Under the pieces are notes generated by a model that saw only the letters and a program-made list of their open reading frames with translations, was not told the origin of the DNA and did no database searches. DNA of 64,000 nucleotides from Panonychus citri (taxonomy: Eukaryota > Arthropoda > Arachnida > Trombidiformes > Tetranychidae): NCBI RefSeq assembly GCF_014898815.1, contig NW_026515542.1, forward strand, positions 372,001 to 436,000, written 5' to 3'. Positions 10,701 through 22,410 of this stretch are shown piece by piece. The stretch's first letter is position 1. Every line of letters begins with the position of its first letter. A program made the translations under genes and the position numbers.

Positions 10701-13078
10701 TGGTGTAGTATTACTGTGAGAGTATAAAACAGATCCACCTTGTAAAACTTGACCAGTTGTGATACAGGTTGTTTGAGGTTGTAAAATGTTTGCAGTTGAT
10801 GTTGGATTAGCTGTAACAATTACTTGTTGAGTGCTGATCCTCCACTTGACACTGCTGGTATTAAAGGTGTTGTATTTTACGATTGCTGGTGTTATGGTGA
10901 CACTTGTTGATAAAGATGAGTTGTTATTACTTGTGCTGGTAACGAAAATGTTATTCAAAGGTGTTGATGATGAAGTAGATGAAGATGATGAGGATGATGT
11001 TAATGTAATGTTGAAGTTGATGAGGTTGAAGATGTTGATGAATGTGATGGTGTATTAGAAGTAATGACCGTTGTTGGTGTAGTATTACTGTGAGAGTTTG
11101 AATCTTTGACTTATTAGACTGTGATGAATTGGAAAGCTGTTTTATTGGCACTGGGCGTTAAATCAGCTGGATCAGGATAAGGTTCTTGTGGCTTCTGGGT
11201 TGAGTAAAGGTACTGTTGAGATTGTTAATGGTACAAGGAATGATTGTTGTGGTATCAGATTTACTACAATTTCCATTGTCTTTATTTGATGAACTAGGAG
11301 ATGAAGCAGAAGCTGGAGTTACCGTAACAGATCCGGTGGTAATAGAGGAAAATGATGAAATGGTTGTTGTACAGGTGATGTTCCTTGGCTATTATTATTG
11401 GTTCTCAGTTTATTTGCCAATAGATTTTTAATTAAAGTAGATGTTGTATTGGGAGGAGTGGATTTTTTGATTAGGTGTTTTGTTACTTAATTCAATTGGT
11501 TTAGGCCTCTCATCTATAATTTTAATCCTTGAAAGCGCACTCTTAGTGAAAATGAAGAAGCCTACAGTTGAGGAGCATTACAAGTATTTCTAAAGATAGA
11601 AAATAGAAAGAAAGTAAAACAACATTATAAAATTGTAGTGAGCAATAAAGAGGAGGAAAAAGAGTGAAACTGAGTGAGTAAATAAGTGAGACATTTAGTT
11701 TTCGATTGGATGAGAGTGCGGAAAAGGTAACTTACATGAGATATTTGCTTTCTTCGGCTAAAAGTTTGGATATGATTCTGAGAGAGCGAAAAGTAATTCA
11801 AGAGATGAGATCACTATGCTCACATCATGTTGACAGGTTAATAATTCCGTTAATCTTTGGAGAGCTGAAAGATACAAAGAAAATAATTGTCAAGATAAGA
11901 AGAAAAAAGAGAAAAGGATTAGTTAATATGCACAATCATCAACTATAATTATTGGAATTAAAGGTAAAAGGTTAATTACTTCTTGATCCAATAGCTGAAT
12001 TGCTATATATTCGCTGGGATCATTGTTATCTTGAAATAATTTTACAAATTATTTCCAGGCTTCAAGTTAATTTGATGGATGTCATTTGAAGATAGTATTG
12101 CATTGATACAATATCTATTAATTAAATCTAAAATGTTAAATATTGCGAGTTAACGCTGTTAATGGCGACATGTGATGAAATATTGGAGATTATATCAAAC
12201 CAAGATTTTGATAATATTGATCTTTAGGAAATTAACAGAACTAGGAATTTCAAGAGATTGATTGTCGCAAAGTTATATGAATAACCACTGGCGCTTGATT
12301 CATCACTAACATTTGGTATAGAAGATTCCGAGATGTTAAATGATAAATTTCTAATTATCTCGGTTACCTTTTTAATTAGATTGTAGATTCGCTGGTGATT
12401 TTTAGGTTCATGCTTTTTGGTGTCCATAAAATTAGAAAGATTTTCATCATCCGAATCATAAGAAACATCATCATCATCCATTGTGGATTTCATGTAAGAA
12501 TCACCATTTTCATCTAAATCATTTGATGAAGATGAACCATAAACTAGATTCATTACTCTTTTATCCATAAATAATCCAGACCAAAATCTTTGTAAACAGG
12601 TACATGGTTTAGATTGATTATTTAGATCATCTTTGACACGATATTGCAGAAAACTCTACCATTATCAATTTGTTTAACCAAATCACTATTTTCTTCATCA
12701 CAGCAACATGAATATGGTTCAACACTGTCAATTAGAATATCAATAAATTTGAAATCTGATATCCATGAAGATTCCTTGGAATTGGCTAGAACTGTTGATA
12801 TACGAAGACCAAAGTCAATCTCATTGCTCACTCATTAAACTACAATAGAGTTTATTTAATGGATTAACTGGAGCCAATTGTATCTTGGTAACCATTTTAT
12901 CCACCATTACACACATATCCTCGGACGGTTCTTGAGAATCATTGGAAATAAAATTTGCATGGTCAATTCGGGTTCCTTTGTATCTACCTTCTTCATTTGA
13001 TTTCTTCATACGCTTAACAAAGCCTTCTAAAAGTGTCTCCTTTGGTGTACGACTCCTCAATGAATCATATCCAGACAT
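7756..13078 (-). CDS. ARID2: ARID2/BAF200 (BAP170) PBAF chromatin-remodelling subunit, frameshifted
   Basis: Subunit that defines the PBAF form of SWI/SNF. Three blocks match the family. First, an armadillo-like N-terminal part (about 11.57-13.08 kb): NEIDFGLRISTVLAN aligns with the human NEVDFAINVCTLLSN block, then EIIRNLSF and ISSLELLFALSES follow in family order. Second, a long Gln/Ser/Thr-rich linker (about 8.8-11.45 kb) with LxxLL boxes (LIKNLL, LLNVLL). Third, C-terminal C2H2 fingers (FHCEWHECKK, then RPSQVYWHVHKEH and MTCKWGG...LLTHIN, 8.3-8.75 kb) and the conserved tail with AALLAIRRHAINYV and a last exon ending at the stop at 7756-7758. Start is the Met at 13078. The frame shifts many times (for example near 12830, 12230, 11730, 8560 and 8310), and part of the linker is duplicated. 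I see no ARID domain before the armadillo part and no RFX-type winged helix after it. Introns are short. Confidence 0.88.
10367..11098. repeat. Tandem duplication (~360-370 bp x 2) inside the ARID2 linker
   Basis: The segment from about 10367 to 10726 recurs from about 10727 to 11098. Both copies begin AAAACAGATCCACCTTGTAAA and end with GTATTACTGTGAGAGT. They are nearly identical except for small indels and one extra stretch of about 20 bp in the second copy near 10997. The unit encodes Thr/Ser/Gln-rich linker on the minus strand. Confidence 0.9.
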
Positions 13079-13099
13079 TGTAGTTTTTATTGGAAAAAC

Positions 13100-13540
13100 A
13101 CACAACTGGTCAGGAGAAGATTTGATTTAAAGAAAAATGAAAGAGAATAGAAAATCAGCAAAAAAAGAGACACACACATAGAGAAAAAGAAGAGACCAAG
13201 AGAAATAGAAAGAGATAGGAAAAAAAGAGAGTAACAGACAGAGAAAGTGAAAAGTATAAAGAGAGAGAGAGAAAGAAAGCGAGGAAAAAAGCAAAGAATA
13301 AATTAAATATCAACACAAGTGAAAATAGAGACACAAACAAAAACAAAATAGAAGAAAAGTGAAACAAAATGTAGTCAAAGGAAACACAGACACACACAAG
13401 TAAGAGAAGAAGAAGAGAAGAAAAAGTTATTAAAAAAAAAAGAAGGAAGAATGAATGAAAAGAAAGAAAGAAGAGAAGAGAGAGAGAGAAAGACAACATA
13501 GGAATGGAAAAAAAGAGGTAGTAGAAGAGAATTGATAGTA
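13100..13540. repeat. Purine-rich (GA) low-complexity tract between ARID2 and eIF3a
   Basis: About 430 bp of almost pure A and G on the plus strand between the start of ARID2 and the first recognisable eIF3a codons. Its minus-strand reading frames (Leu/Ser/Phe-rich) are composition artefacts. The missing 5' part of eIF3a would be expected here. Confidence 0.8.
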
Positions 13541-13549
13541 TGGAGACAC

Positions 13550-16500
13550 AATAAAGGAGAAACAGATGATATTAAGAAATTTGGATTGATGAATTTATTC
13601 AAGAAACTCCTAAACCTCAATTAATGTCTAATTATTATACTAAATTGTCCCTTGTCTTCTGGAAAGCCATTGTCCTCTTTCCATGCCGCTGCTCTTTTAA
13701 ACTGTTCACTTTAACTAAAGAACTTCGAAAAACATTACACCGGAAGATGTTCAAAAATGGCTTCTCGTGTTTTTGTGCTACTCTTTCCATACCAATTCCT
13801 CCAACTCGACCCGAAATTGATAAGCTTGTTGACACTGAAGAAAATGTTATCGAAAATCATCAAAGAAACCTAGCATCACTTTTAGGTTTAACTTCGGCAC
13901 CAACTCGATCTACTCTAATTAAAGATCTTAAAAGAATGGGAGTATTACAACATGCGTTTCCAACTCTTCAAAGCCTTTACCATTGGTTGGAAGTTGAATT
14001 TCATCCATTACTTTTATCTAAAAGAGTTGGTGAATGTATTGATTTCATCGAAACATGTGAAATTAGTGGTGATCTCAGTCAATATACAACTGCCCTTAAG
14101 GATGTTACACTTATTCGTCTTTTAAAAGAAATAAGTCAAGTCTATGAAAGTATTGAATACTCTCGTCTAATTGAATTGTGTCCTGTTATTGATAAAATTC
14201 ATTTGGAACACATGATTGTTTCAGCTGCTCGTCGTAATGATCTTCAAGTTCGTATTGATCATCGAGGTAGATGTTTCTATTTTGGAACCGAGTTAAGAGC
14301 TTCCCATGGTGAGGAGATAATTGAAGGTCCTCATTTACAAAGTATGCCAAGTGAACAGATTAGACAGCAACTCGTTACCATGTATTCAGTTTTACAAAAA
14401 GCAAGAGCCATGGTGGAACCTGAAAAGATTAAGGTTCACAAGAATGACGTTAAGAGGCGAATGATGGCCAATTATGAATCAAACAAGAAGGCTGATCATA
14501 AAGCAATTTTGGAAGACATGATTACATTGAAAGAGAAAGGTTGAATTAGAGCAAATTGGAATGGAAAGAGAGAAAAGGAGAAAGAAATCTTGGAAGGTAA
14601 ACAACGTGAACTACGATTGGCCGAAGAAAGATTAGCCAAGGAAGCCGGAGAGACAACGGCAAATGAAACTTAAAGAAGATCTTGAATGAAGAAGCGAATG
14701 GCCCTCGATCAATTGGAACGAATGAAAACAACCGATCCCAAGCTTCTTGAAGGTTTAAATGACGATGAATTGGGTAAATTAAAGATTGAAGACATTAACT
14801 CGACAAATGAAACAATTAGAGAAGGAAAGAATTGACCAGATAACTCGACAACGAAATCATGAAAGGAAAATTGATCACTTTGAACGAGCTAAACGTCAAG
14901 AAGAAATTCCTCTATTGGAAGCCTATGAAGAATGGCGTAAACGATGATGAAGAGGAATGGATTGAGATGGAAAATGAAAGAATTGCTGCTTTACATGCCG
15001 AAAGAGAAAGCAATTCAACACAAAGAAAGATTGAATAGAATGCGAGCTGATCGTGATGAATATATTAATTTAATCAAAGAGTCGTCATAAACTTTATGTT
15101 GAACAATATGCTGAATGGAAAAAGCTTTCGATGAAGCGAAAGAGATACGAATGGTTGAAAGGAAAGTTCAACGTAAAAGGATCGTCGAGAAGCCTTTATC
15201 GAGCACGAAGAGAAGCCGAAGAGAAACGCAAAGCAGAAGAAGAAAGGAAACGTAAAGAAGAAGAGCGTAAAAGAGAAAGAAGAAAATAGAGAAGGAGAAG
15301 AAATTCGAAGAAATGGCTAAAAGAAGGCCGCCAAAGAAAGAAATTGAAGAAAAATGGCTCGAGAAGCGGAAGCAGCTCGAGTTAAATACGAACCACCGAA
15401 AGAAGAGAAAACTATTGAACGTAAACCACCTCCATCTAAAGGTGATGCTATTGATAACTGGAGAGGATCGGCGGCAACTGCTGATCGATCTGAAGTGCCC
15501 GAACTTCGTCGACCTGATAGAGGTCTCGATCGAATTCCAGATCGAATTCATATCGTGAAAGAGCCGACAAAGGAGACCGAGGTGATAAAGGAGACAGAGA
15601 TGACCGAATTGACCGGGGCGATAGAGGATAGAGGCGATAGAGGAGATCGAGGAGATCGAGGAGGAGATCGAGGAGGAGATCGGGACCGAGGTGACCGAGG
15701 AGGTTACGGTGAATCTCGAGATAGACCGAAATATTTTGGCCGAAGCTCTAAAGACTTTAATCGCCCTGCTCCTCGAGACAATGATGACTCTGGTGGTAGC
15801 TGGAGGGACAAACCCACCGATGAACCTTCAAGCCAAATTGATAGACCCGACCTCGACCTGGTGGATTCCGTCATGGTAATACAGATAAAGACCAAGATTA
15901 TGAAAATCGAGATGGTGGTTATTCAAACCGAGGAAGGCGAGATTTCGGACGTGATAATAGAGATCCTGAGAGAAGATTCGAGAGAAGTGACAGAGGTGAT
16001 AGAGACAGAGATCAAAAAGAAAAGGATGATGGTGATTCTCAAACAAAATCATATAAAACATCTCGAGATGTATGGAGATCCCAAGGGCCAACCAACCGAG
16101 AAGAACCGCAATCAATTAGGTCTAATATAAAAAGCGATAAACCACCACCACGGCCCTTACCAAAAAAATGATTTTCTTAATTTGAAAGACACACACAAAA
16201 AAAACAGTAAAACAAAATTACAACAATTAAGGTTGAGAAGATGAAAAAAAAAACAAAATTAAATCAAGACAATAGTATTGGTATTGACTTTAAAACATAT
16301 TAAAATTTTTGTATCATATAAAATTAATCAATTGCACTTCACTCGTTGTTTAATTTGTCTTTCATGAATTAAAGATCGGTAATTTTAATCGTAATTGTAA
16401 CTTTCCATTTTCTTTCTGTCCAAAAGCAACAATTAGCCGATTATCAAATTGTCTCTTTACTTGAATTCTATTAAATTCCACAATCAGTTGATAGATTAAT

Positions 16501-17408
16501 TTGATTCGACTATCACCACAATCTTAATACTCTCGCTCTCTTTCAACTGAACATTAATTATCAACAACAATTAGAGTTCCGAAGAGAAAGAAATTGAAGA
16601 AAAAGGCTCGAGAAAGCGGAAGCAGCTCGAGTTAAATACGAACCACCGAAAGAAGAAAACTATTGAACGTAAACCACCTCCATCTAAAGGTGATGCTATT
16701 GATAACTGGAGAGGATCGGCAACTGCTGATCGATCTGAAGTGCCCGAACTTCGTCGACCTGATAGAGGTCTCGATCGAATTCAGATCGAATTCCATATCG
16801 TGAAAGAGCCGACAAAGAGACCGAGGTGATAAAGGAGATGACCGAATTGACCGGGGCGATAGAGGTGATAGAGGCGATAGAGGAGATCGGGGAGGAGATC
16901 GAGGAGGAGATCGAGGAGGAGATCGTGGGGACCGAGGTGACCGAGGAGGTTACGGTGAATCTCGAGATAGACCGAAATATTTTGGCCGAAGCTCTAAAGA
17001 CTTTAATCGCCCTGCTCCTCGAGACAATGATGACTCTGGTGGTAGCTGGAGGGACAAACCCACCGATGAACCTTCAAGCCAAATTGATAGACCTTATCGA
17101 CCTCGACCTGGTGGATTCCGTCATGGTAATACAGATAAAGACCAAGATTATGAAAATCGAGATGGTGGTTATTCAAACCGAGGAAGGCGAGATTTCGGAC
17201 GTGATAATAGAGATCCTGAGAGAAGATTCGAGAAGTGACAGAGGTGATAGAGACAGAGATCAAAAAGGATGATGGTGATTCTCAAACAAAATCATATAAA
17301 ACATCTCGAGATGTATGGAGATCCCAAGGGCCAACCAACCGAGAAGAACCGCAATTTAGGTCTAATATAAAAAGCGATAAACCACCACCACGGCCTTACC
17401 AAAAATGA
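13550..17408 (+). CDS. eIF3a: Translation initiation factor eIF3 subunit a, 5'-truncated and frameshifted
   Basis: Core scaffold of eIF3. Recognisable protein starts near 13550-13600 with a GLMNLFKK / TPKPQLMSNYYTKL block, which corresponds to about residue 265-285 of the human protein, so roughly the first quarter is absent. The PCI region follows (LLGLTSAPTR, YHWLEVEFHPLLLSKRV, DLQVRIDHRGR, GPHLQSMPSEQIRQQL), then a long charged helix (KIDHFERAKRQEEIPLLEAY is the best-kept block) and a Asp/Arg/Gly-rich tail (DRGDRGDRGG, SWRDKP). Many 1-2 bp frame changes occur after 14540 and locally around 13660-13780. The 3' coding end and 3' UTR are present twice; the second copy reads through to PPPRPYQK and a stop at 17406-17408, the first ends near 16170 with an extra base. 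No intron is evident. Head-to-head with ARID2. Confidence 0.93.
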
Positions 17409-17815
17409 TTTTCTTAATTTGAAAGACACACACAAAAAAACAGTAAAACAAAATTACAACAATTAAGGTTGAGAAGATGAAAAAACAAAATTAAATCAAG
17501 ACAATAGTATTGGTATTGACTTTAAAACATATTAAAATTTTGTATCATATAAAATTAATCAATTACTTCCTCTCGTTGTTTAATTTGTCTTTTCGCGAAT
17601 TAAAGATCGGTAATTTTAATCGTAATTGTAACTTTCCATTTTCTTTCTGTCCAAAAGCAACAATTAGCCGATTATCAAATTGTCTCTTTACTTGAATTCT
17701 ATTAAATTCCACAATCAGTTGATAGATTAATTTGATTCGACTATCACCACATCTTAATACTCTCTCGCTCTCTTTCAACTGAACATTAATTATCAACAAC
17801 AATTAGAGTTCCGAT
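15337..17815. repeat. Tandem duplication (~1.24 kb x 2) of the eIF3a 3' end
   Basis: Unit A at about 15337-16576 and unit B at about 16577-17815 are near-identical through coding tail, stop, 3' UTR and flank, both ending at CAACAACAATTAGAGTTCCGA. Most differences are 1-4 bp indels that drop one unit of a short direct repeat (GGCGGC to GGC, GAGAGA to GAGA), and the indels fall in different places in the two units. Confidence 0.95.
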
Positions 17816-18072
17816 GACAGGAGATTAAATATTCAAAACCGAACAAAGAAAATCTCAAGTTCTCTGTCTACATTTGATTCTCTTTCTATTCCTCTGTCTA
17901 CCGATTCTCTTTCTTTGAGAGTTTTTCTTCTCTATTTCTGTTTGCTTTTCAATCTCTTCTCATCTGTCTTATGTTTTAGTAAACAGAATTTAATTGTTTT
18001 CTTTTTCCCTAATTGATTTTATTTCTTATTTTAATGTTAATTGTGAACAATTGATCTTAAATTTCCACAGCA

Positions 18073-19635
18073 ATGGACAAATTAGTTGAACAATTTGAAC
18101 ATTTAAAAGTAACAACATCTTCTCGGTGTGTTGAAGATGATCCATCAATAAAAGAGTTAATTGAAACCTATTCAAAGGTTTGTAGTTGTTTTGGTGTCCA
18201 TTTTTTTTTCTCTTCCGTTTTTATTTTATTTTCTTTCGTTTTTCGCTAATTGTGTGTGTTTTTTATTCTATTTTATAGGCTGTCCTTGATTGTACATTCT
18301 TTCATGAAAATTATTTAACAGAGAACAATTTCTGCCTTGATTCAGCCGAGGAAGACATTGAGACCACTTTAAACCTTCTCAATGCAATTGTTTCTCTTTG
18401 TGCATCAGTTGATTCTCCATCTTCAGCCAATTCATCATCTTCATCTTCCTCATCTTCTGATAGTAGTGATTTCGGTCGTTCTTTGGTGGGTGGTGTTTCT
18501 TCATCTTTCCAGGGTAAAACATCTTTAGGTGATCCATACAAAGCGGTTGTCAATGTTTTAGGAATTGATTTTGGTGAATGTGTCCTATGGAGACAAGGAT
18601 CACTTTTATATGCTTTTTGCTCTGCCAAACTTACTTCAGATCCAACATGGGTTAACAATCATCAAATGACTCTATTAAATCATCTTAAAGATGGGATCAA
18701 TTATTTTCACTTAATGTTAAGCATTCGTCGTAATTTAATCCTATCTAATTTGGATGAAATCGATGCCAGATATATAAGTGATCTCCGTCAACCTACCTTA
18801 ACCATCCAGCTTCATTTGCCAATGATAACGATCACATCCATTTCAAGATGATAACATTGCTTATGTTAGTGCGAAAGATTTAAATCAAGTAATATGAATG
18901 AATTGAGTAATTTATTGATACAAAGCAGAAAATTGTTGGAGCTTTAGGAGCAGAATTGGATCAACTTCAACAAGTATTAGATCAACAAGAGTAATTGTTT
19001 ATTTCTTTCAAAATTGTTCCATTTACTTTAAAATATCATCTATAATTCAATTTTCTCTTCTCCTTTCAATTTCAGCTTGTCAACATAGAAACCAGACGGG
19101 AAATTTTACAGAAAATGTCAAATACTCCTGAACTAAGATCTGACCTGGAACGAGCTTTGGACGAGATTGATGCTAATCAGGAGAAAGTGAAAGAACAACA
19201 AGAAGCCAATGTAGAGAAGAAAGGACAAATTGAGAATTGTCTTAAACAATTAAAAGAACAACAAGATGAATTAAATCAAAAGACAAGCGTTAATCCATTT
19301 TCACCTCGAGGATCAAATGATGATGATAATGGAGAAAAACAATGACCGATGGAAATTCTGTCACATTTGATCTAATTGACATGGGAGTTCTCAGTGATAA
19401 TCATATGCTCGCCATGATGTATTGTGGTGATATGGCTTTTTGGTTCTGCAAATACTCACGAGATTGGGATCTATTTGATCATGTTGCATTTCAAGAGATG
19501 TTCAGTGAGGTTCGACGAATAGGTATTTCTTACCTAAAGATTTACGTTAAAGCAGTGGAAAAGGTTCTACAATTTAATGGTTGGAATTGTGATCGAGCAA
19601 ATGAGCTTCTAAAACATTTTAATGAACTTTGTTAA
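18073..19635 (+). CDS. RIMOC1: RIMOC1 / C5orf51 homolog (Rab7-interacting MON1-CCZ1 subunit), frameshifted
   Basis: Homolog of the small vertebrate protein C5orf51/RIMOC1, a third subunit of the MON1-CCZ1 exchange factor that activates Rab7 in endosome maturation and mitophagy. The start Met at 18073 follows an acceptor-like CCACAG, hinting at a 5' UTR intron. Exon 1 runs to 18177, intron 18178-18278, then a long exon. Family blocks: KAVLDCTFFHENYL, LGIDFGECVLWRQGSLLYAF, LKDGINYFHLML, and at the end the signature DMGVLSDNHMLAMMYCGDM. A Ser run lies near 18430. Between the two conserved halves sits an unusual segment (about 18890-19345) with an intron-like gap and a coiled coil (ALDEIDANQEKVKEQQEAN) that the human protein lacks. 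Frame changes occur near 18800 and 19340, so I read the halves as one gene; a nested separate coiled-coil gene is the alternative. Confidence 0.78.
19115..19345 (+). other. Coiled-coil segment within the RIMOC1 locus
   Basis: A 76-codon frame rich in Glu, Gln and Lys with heptad character, ending SVNPFSPRG and a stop that overlaps the ATG of the next frame (ATGA at 19342-19345). I do not recognise the family. It is preceded by an intron-like stretch ending TTTCAG at about 19074 and a likely continuation LVNIETRREILQK. It may be an arthropod-specific insertion in RIMOC1 or part of a different, mis-joined gene. Confidence 0.5.
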
Positions 19636-20418
19636 CCCTTTTCAGGGTTATAAGAATATACAAAGTTAACCGGTGTACAAATGGTGTAAAAGAAAATGAT
19701 TAAGACAAATTGACAATGTTTCATGACTTTATGGATACATCACTTACCAGTTAATCAACAATCATGAGACCAACTTTGATAGCCCCTTATATACACAAAT
19801 CAAATATTAATCACATGGTTGAAGAGCGTAAATTGCTGCCACTTACAATATAAATTTGATATTGTATTTTGTCCCATTATTAAGGGCATGCAAAAGATAA
19901 TGATGATAATGATGATGATCCCACCTAAAGTCAAATTAATCCTTTTCCAATCATTAAGATTGTTTCCAAATGAACATATTCTTGGATTGCTGATTTAAAC
20001 TTTTCTAATTAACATTCGATGATTTTCTTGATTGAATTCTATTGAAAACCAAGACCAATGTTGATTATTTACACTCGATTTAAAAGACAATTTATCTTTC
20101 AACTAACAATTTGTGGTTTTGTATAACAATCAATTCACAAAGCTGAAGTTAAACTAACTTAAAGGACCAGGAAACCAAAAATAAAGCATCGGAAAATCAA
20201 GCAAAGATCAACAATTAACTCAAGATTAGTTATCAACAATCAAGTGTCATAACCTGTAACCATCAAACTAACACCAAATTGAAACACTTAACTTTGACAA
20301 TTAACTTAAGGAAAAAGACAATCAATCAAAAAAAAGACAACAACAAGATTGTATTTACGTAAATACAATTTGATTGTTATATACATAAATTTTTCCAGCT
20401 AATCCTTAATTGTTTCAA

Positions 20419-20447
<29 letters not shown>
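20419..20447. repeat. (CT)n microsatellite
   Basis: Uninterrupted CT dinucleotides, about 14 units. Confidence 0.9.
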
Positions 20448-20450
<3 letters not shown>

Positions 20451-21443
20451 ACTTTCTCGCTTTCCTTTTTAATTTATTAATCATCTTGCCCTTGCTCATG
20501 ATAATTAAGAAAATTAACTTTCCACCAACAAATCAGAAACCTTAACAAAAATGAACAGTAAAACTTTGTAATCTAATTAACTGATCAGAGGATTAAATAA
20601 ATTCAATATATTATTAATCACTTTGAAAACAAAACAAACAGTTAATCAAATTTATGCGATACAATTTAATTTAAATTACATTTTACTAATTACAGAGTTA
20701 ATCATAATAATCAAAAGGGTTAAACAAATTAATGAAAATTATCAACATTTAAATAATAAAGCAAAATATTAATTGCGAAAACAAAAGCCCAATGATAATC
20801 AAATTAAACGATATTGTTACAATTTGTTCAATCAAACTACAATTTACTTAAACACCATAAACTGATGCCAATTAACTGATTACAATTTAATCATGACAAT
20901 AATTGTAATCTTATTATAATATAAATTACATTGGATTAGCCTTAAAAATGAGGCTTACAATTTGATTTAAGATTAACATTGAATTTATATCTCTCTCTCA
21001 ATTATATAACATTGGATTACAATTAATTAAAGTTTATCATTGATCAACAATTAAATTTGATTGTATAAATAACAAAGTTCAATTTGCGTAATTAATAGTT
21101 AATTTGGAAGAGTTTAAATTTGTTTATATTTTGATTCCTCTGCCAATCTCCTCAATGGTTATAAGATAAATTGAACATGAAGATGATGATGATGAGAATG
21201 ATGATCAATGACAAAGTGAATTGTCAATTAAACTGGTTAAATGTGTATTCCAATGGTACTAATTATCCAGGTACCACATCGTATGAGCGTTTAATTTCAA
21301 TCATACAAAACTGGCAGTACCATTTAATTTGCCCTTCGGATGATTGAATTGTTTCATATTGAGATTTGGATAATCCAGCACAGATTAAGCAATAAACGCA
21401 ACCACCTCTCACAGATTAGGATTATATCCTCATTGAAAATTCC

Positions 21444-21725
21444 ATGAAAGTTTTTCACAAATTCCACATTGCGACGATTGTCCGAGCCCATGATTAACTA
21501 ATGGTAATCACAGCAATTGGAAAAGGAACTGAGCAAAATTAATCAACAATCAGCAAGACCAATTGTCAATTGTGTGGTGATATTATTGCGATAGAAACTG
21601 TAACAATTAAAAAAATTTTATGTTCTTTATGGTTGAAACTTTCTTTGCCTTTCCACTCGACTGATTTTTACTTGATTTTGATTCTTCTTATTATATTGAC
21701 TAATCAGTTAATTGTTGATTATTTT
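21444..21725. repeat. Duplicated protease upstream block, copy 1
   Basis: Starts CATGAAAGTTTTTCACA and is repeated at about 24118-24385 with small differences. It marks the left end of the segment duplicated together with the protease gene (repeat unit near 2.6 kb). Confidence 0.85.
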
Positions 21726-22322
21726 ACAATTTGCAAGGGAAGAACAGTTGATTCACTGTTTTATCGTAATTTAAACATGATTTAAATCATACAAACTACG
21801 CAACTGTGGTTATGATTACTGGAAATTTCCCTGTGGGGTTTAGGTTCAATCTTAAGCTTGGCAGGTTTGGGTTCGAGTTGATTTTCGGGTTCATCATTGG
21901 ATCGATAAATGTTTTCCTCATGATAACTGAAGATGGAGTTTCAGTGATATTTTTCAAACTTTTCCATCTTCATCAATGATAATCTCCATCATTTCATTGT
22001 TTAAAAGCAAGATGGTGATTAAAGGGCAATTAAAGGACAAATACAAAGACAACTATCAATAAAGACAATGTTAGCAGTTGTCTAAATTTGTAAAGTTAAT
22101 TGTTATCAAATCATAAATGATTTGATATGAAAACAAGTTTCATTTTTGATGAGTTGAACTCAGTTAGCACTGAGATAAAATGACTCACGAATTAAACGAA
22201 TCGACGAACAATTATTAAATTGATGATAAAACAAATCGAAGTTCCATGAAATTTATTGAAGTGTCAATCATCAATAAAATTAAGATGAGCATCTTTGTCG
22301 AACGTGGCAGCAAAATTATCAG

Positions 22323-22329
22323 TATAAAA
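22323..22329 (+). promoter_or_regulatory. TATA box of protease copy 1
   Basis: TATAAAA, 82 bp before the start codon. The surrounding block (AGTATAAAACG, GATCATTAGCGTAAT, ATTCAATTCTATCGTAATC) is kept upstream of all four plus-strand protease genes at the same spacing. Confidence 0.75.
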
Positions 22330-22410
22330 CGCTGATCATTAGCGTAATAAGAATCATTCATCAATTAGAATAAGTTTCTTTCTTCTGGTTAATTCAATTC
22401 TATCGTAATC

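Larger units (their letters stand above)
19636..22320. other. Noncoding 2.7 kb between RIMOC1 and the protease cluster
   Basis: No convincing gene. Contains a (CT)n run at 20419-20447, many CAATTA/TAATTG motifs, and from about 21444 onward sequence that recurs upstream of protease copy 2. Confidence 0.6.

Noticed and set aside
13155..13620. Leu/Ser/Phe-rich minus-strand frames
   Set aside because: Translation of the complement of a purine tract; not a membrane protein gene.
19342..19345. ATGA stop-start overlap as translational coupling
   Set aside because: Bacterial-style coupling is not expected here; a frameshift inside RIMOC1 is simpler.
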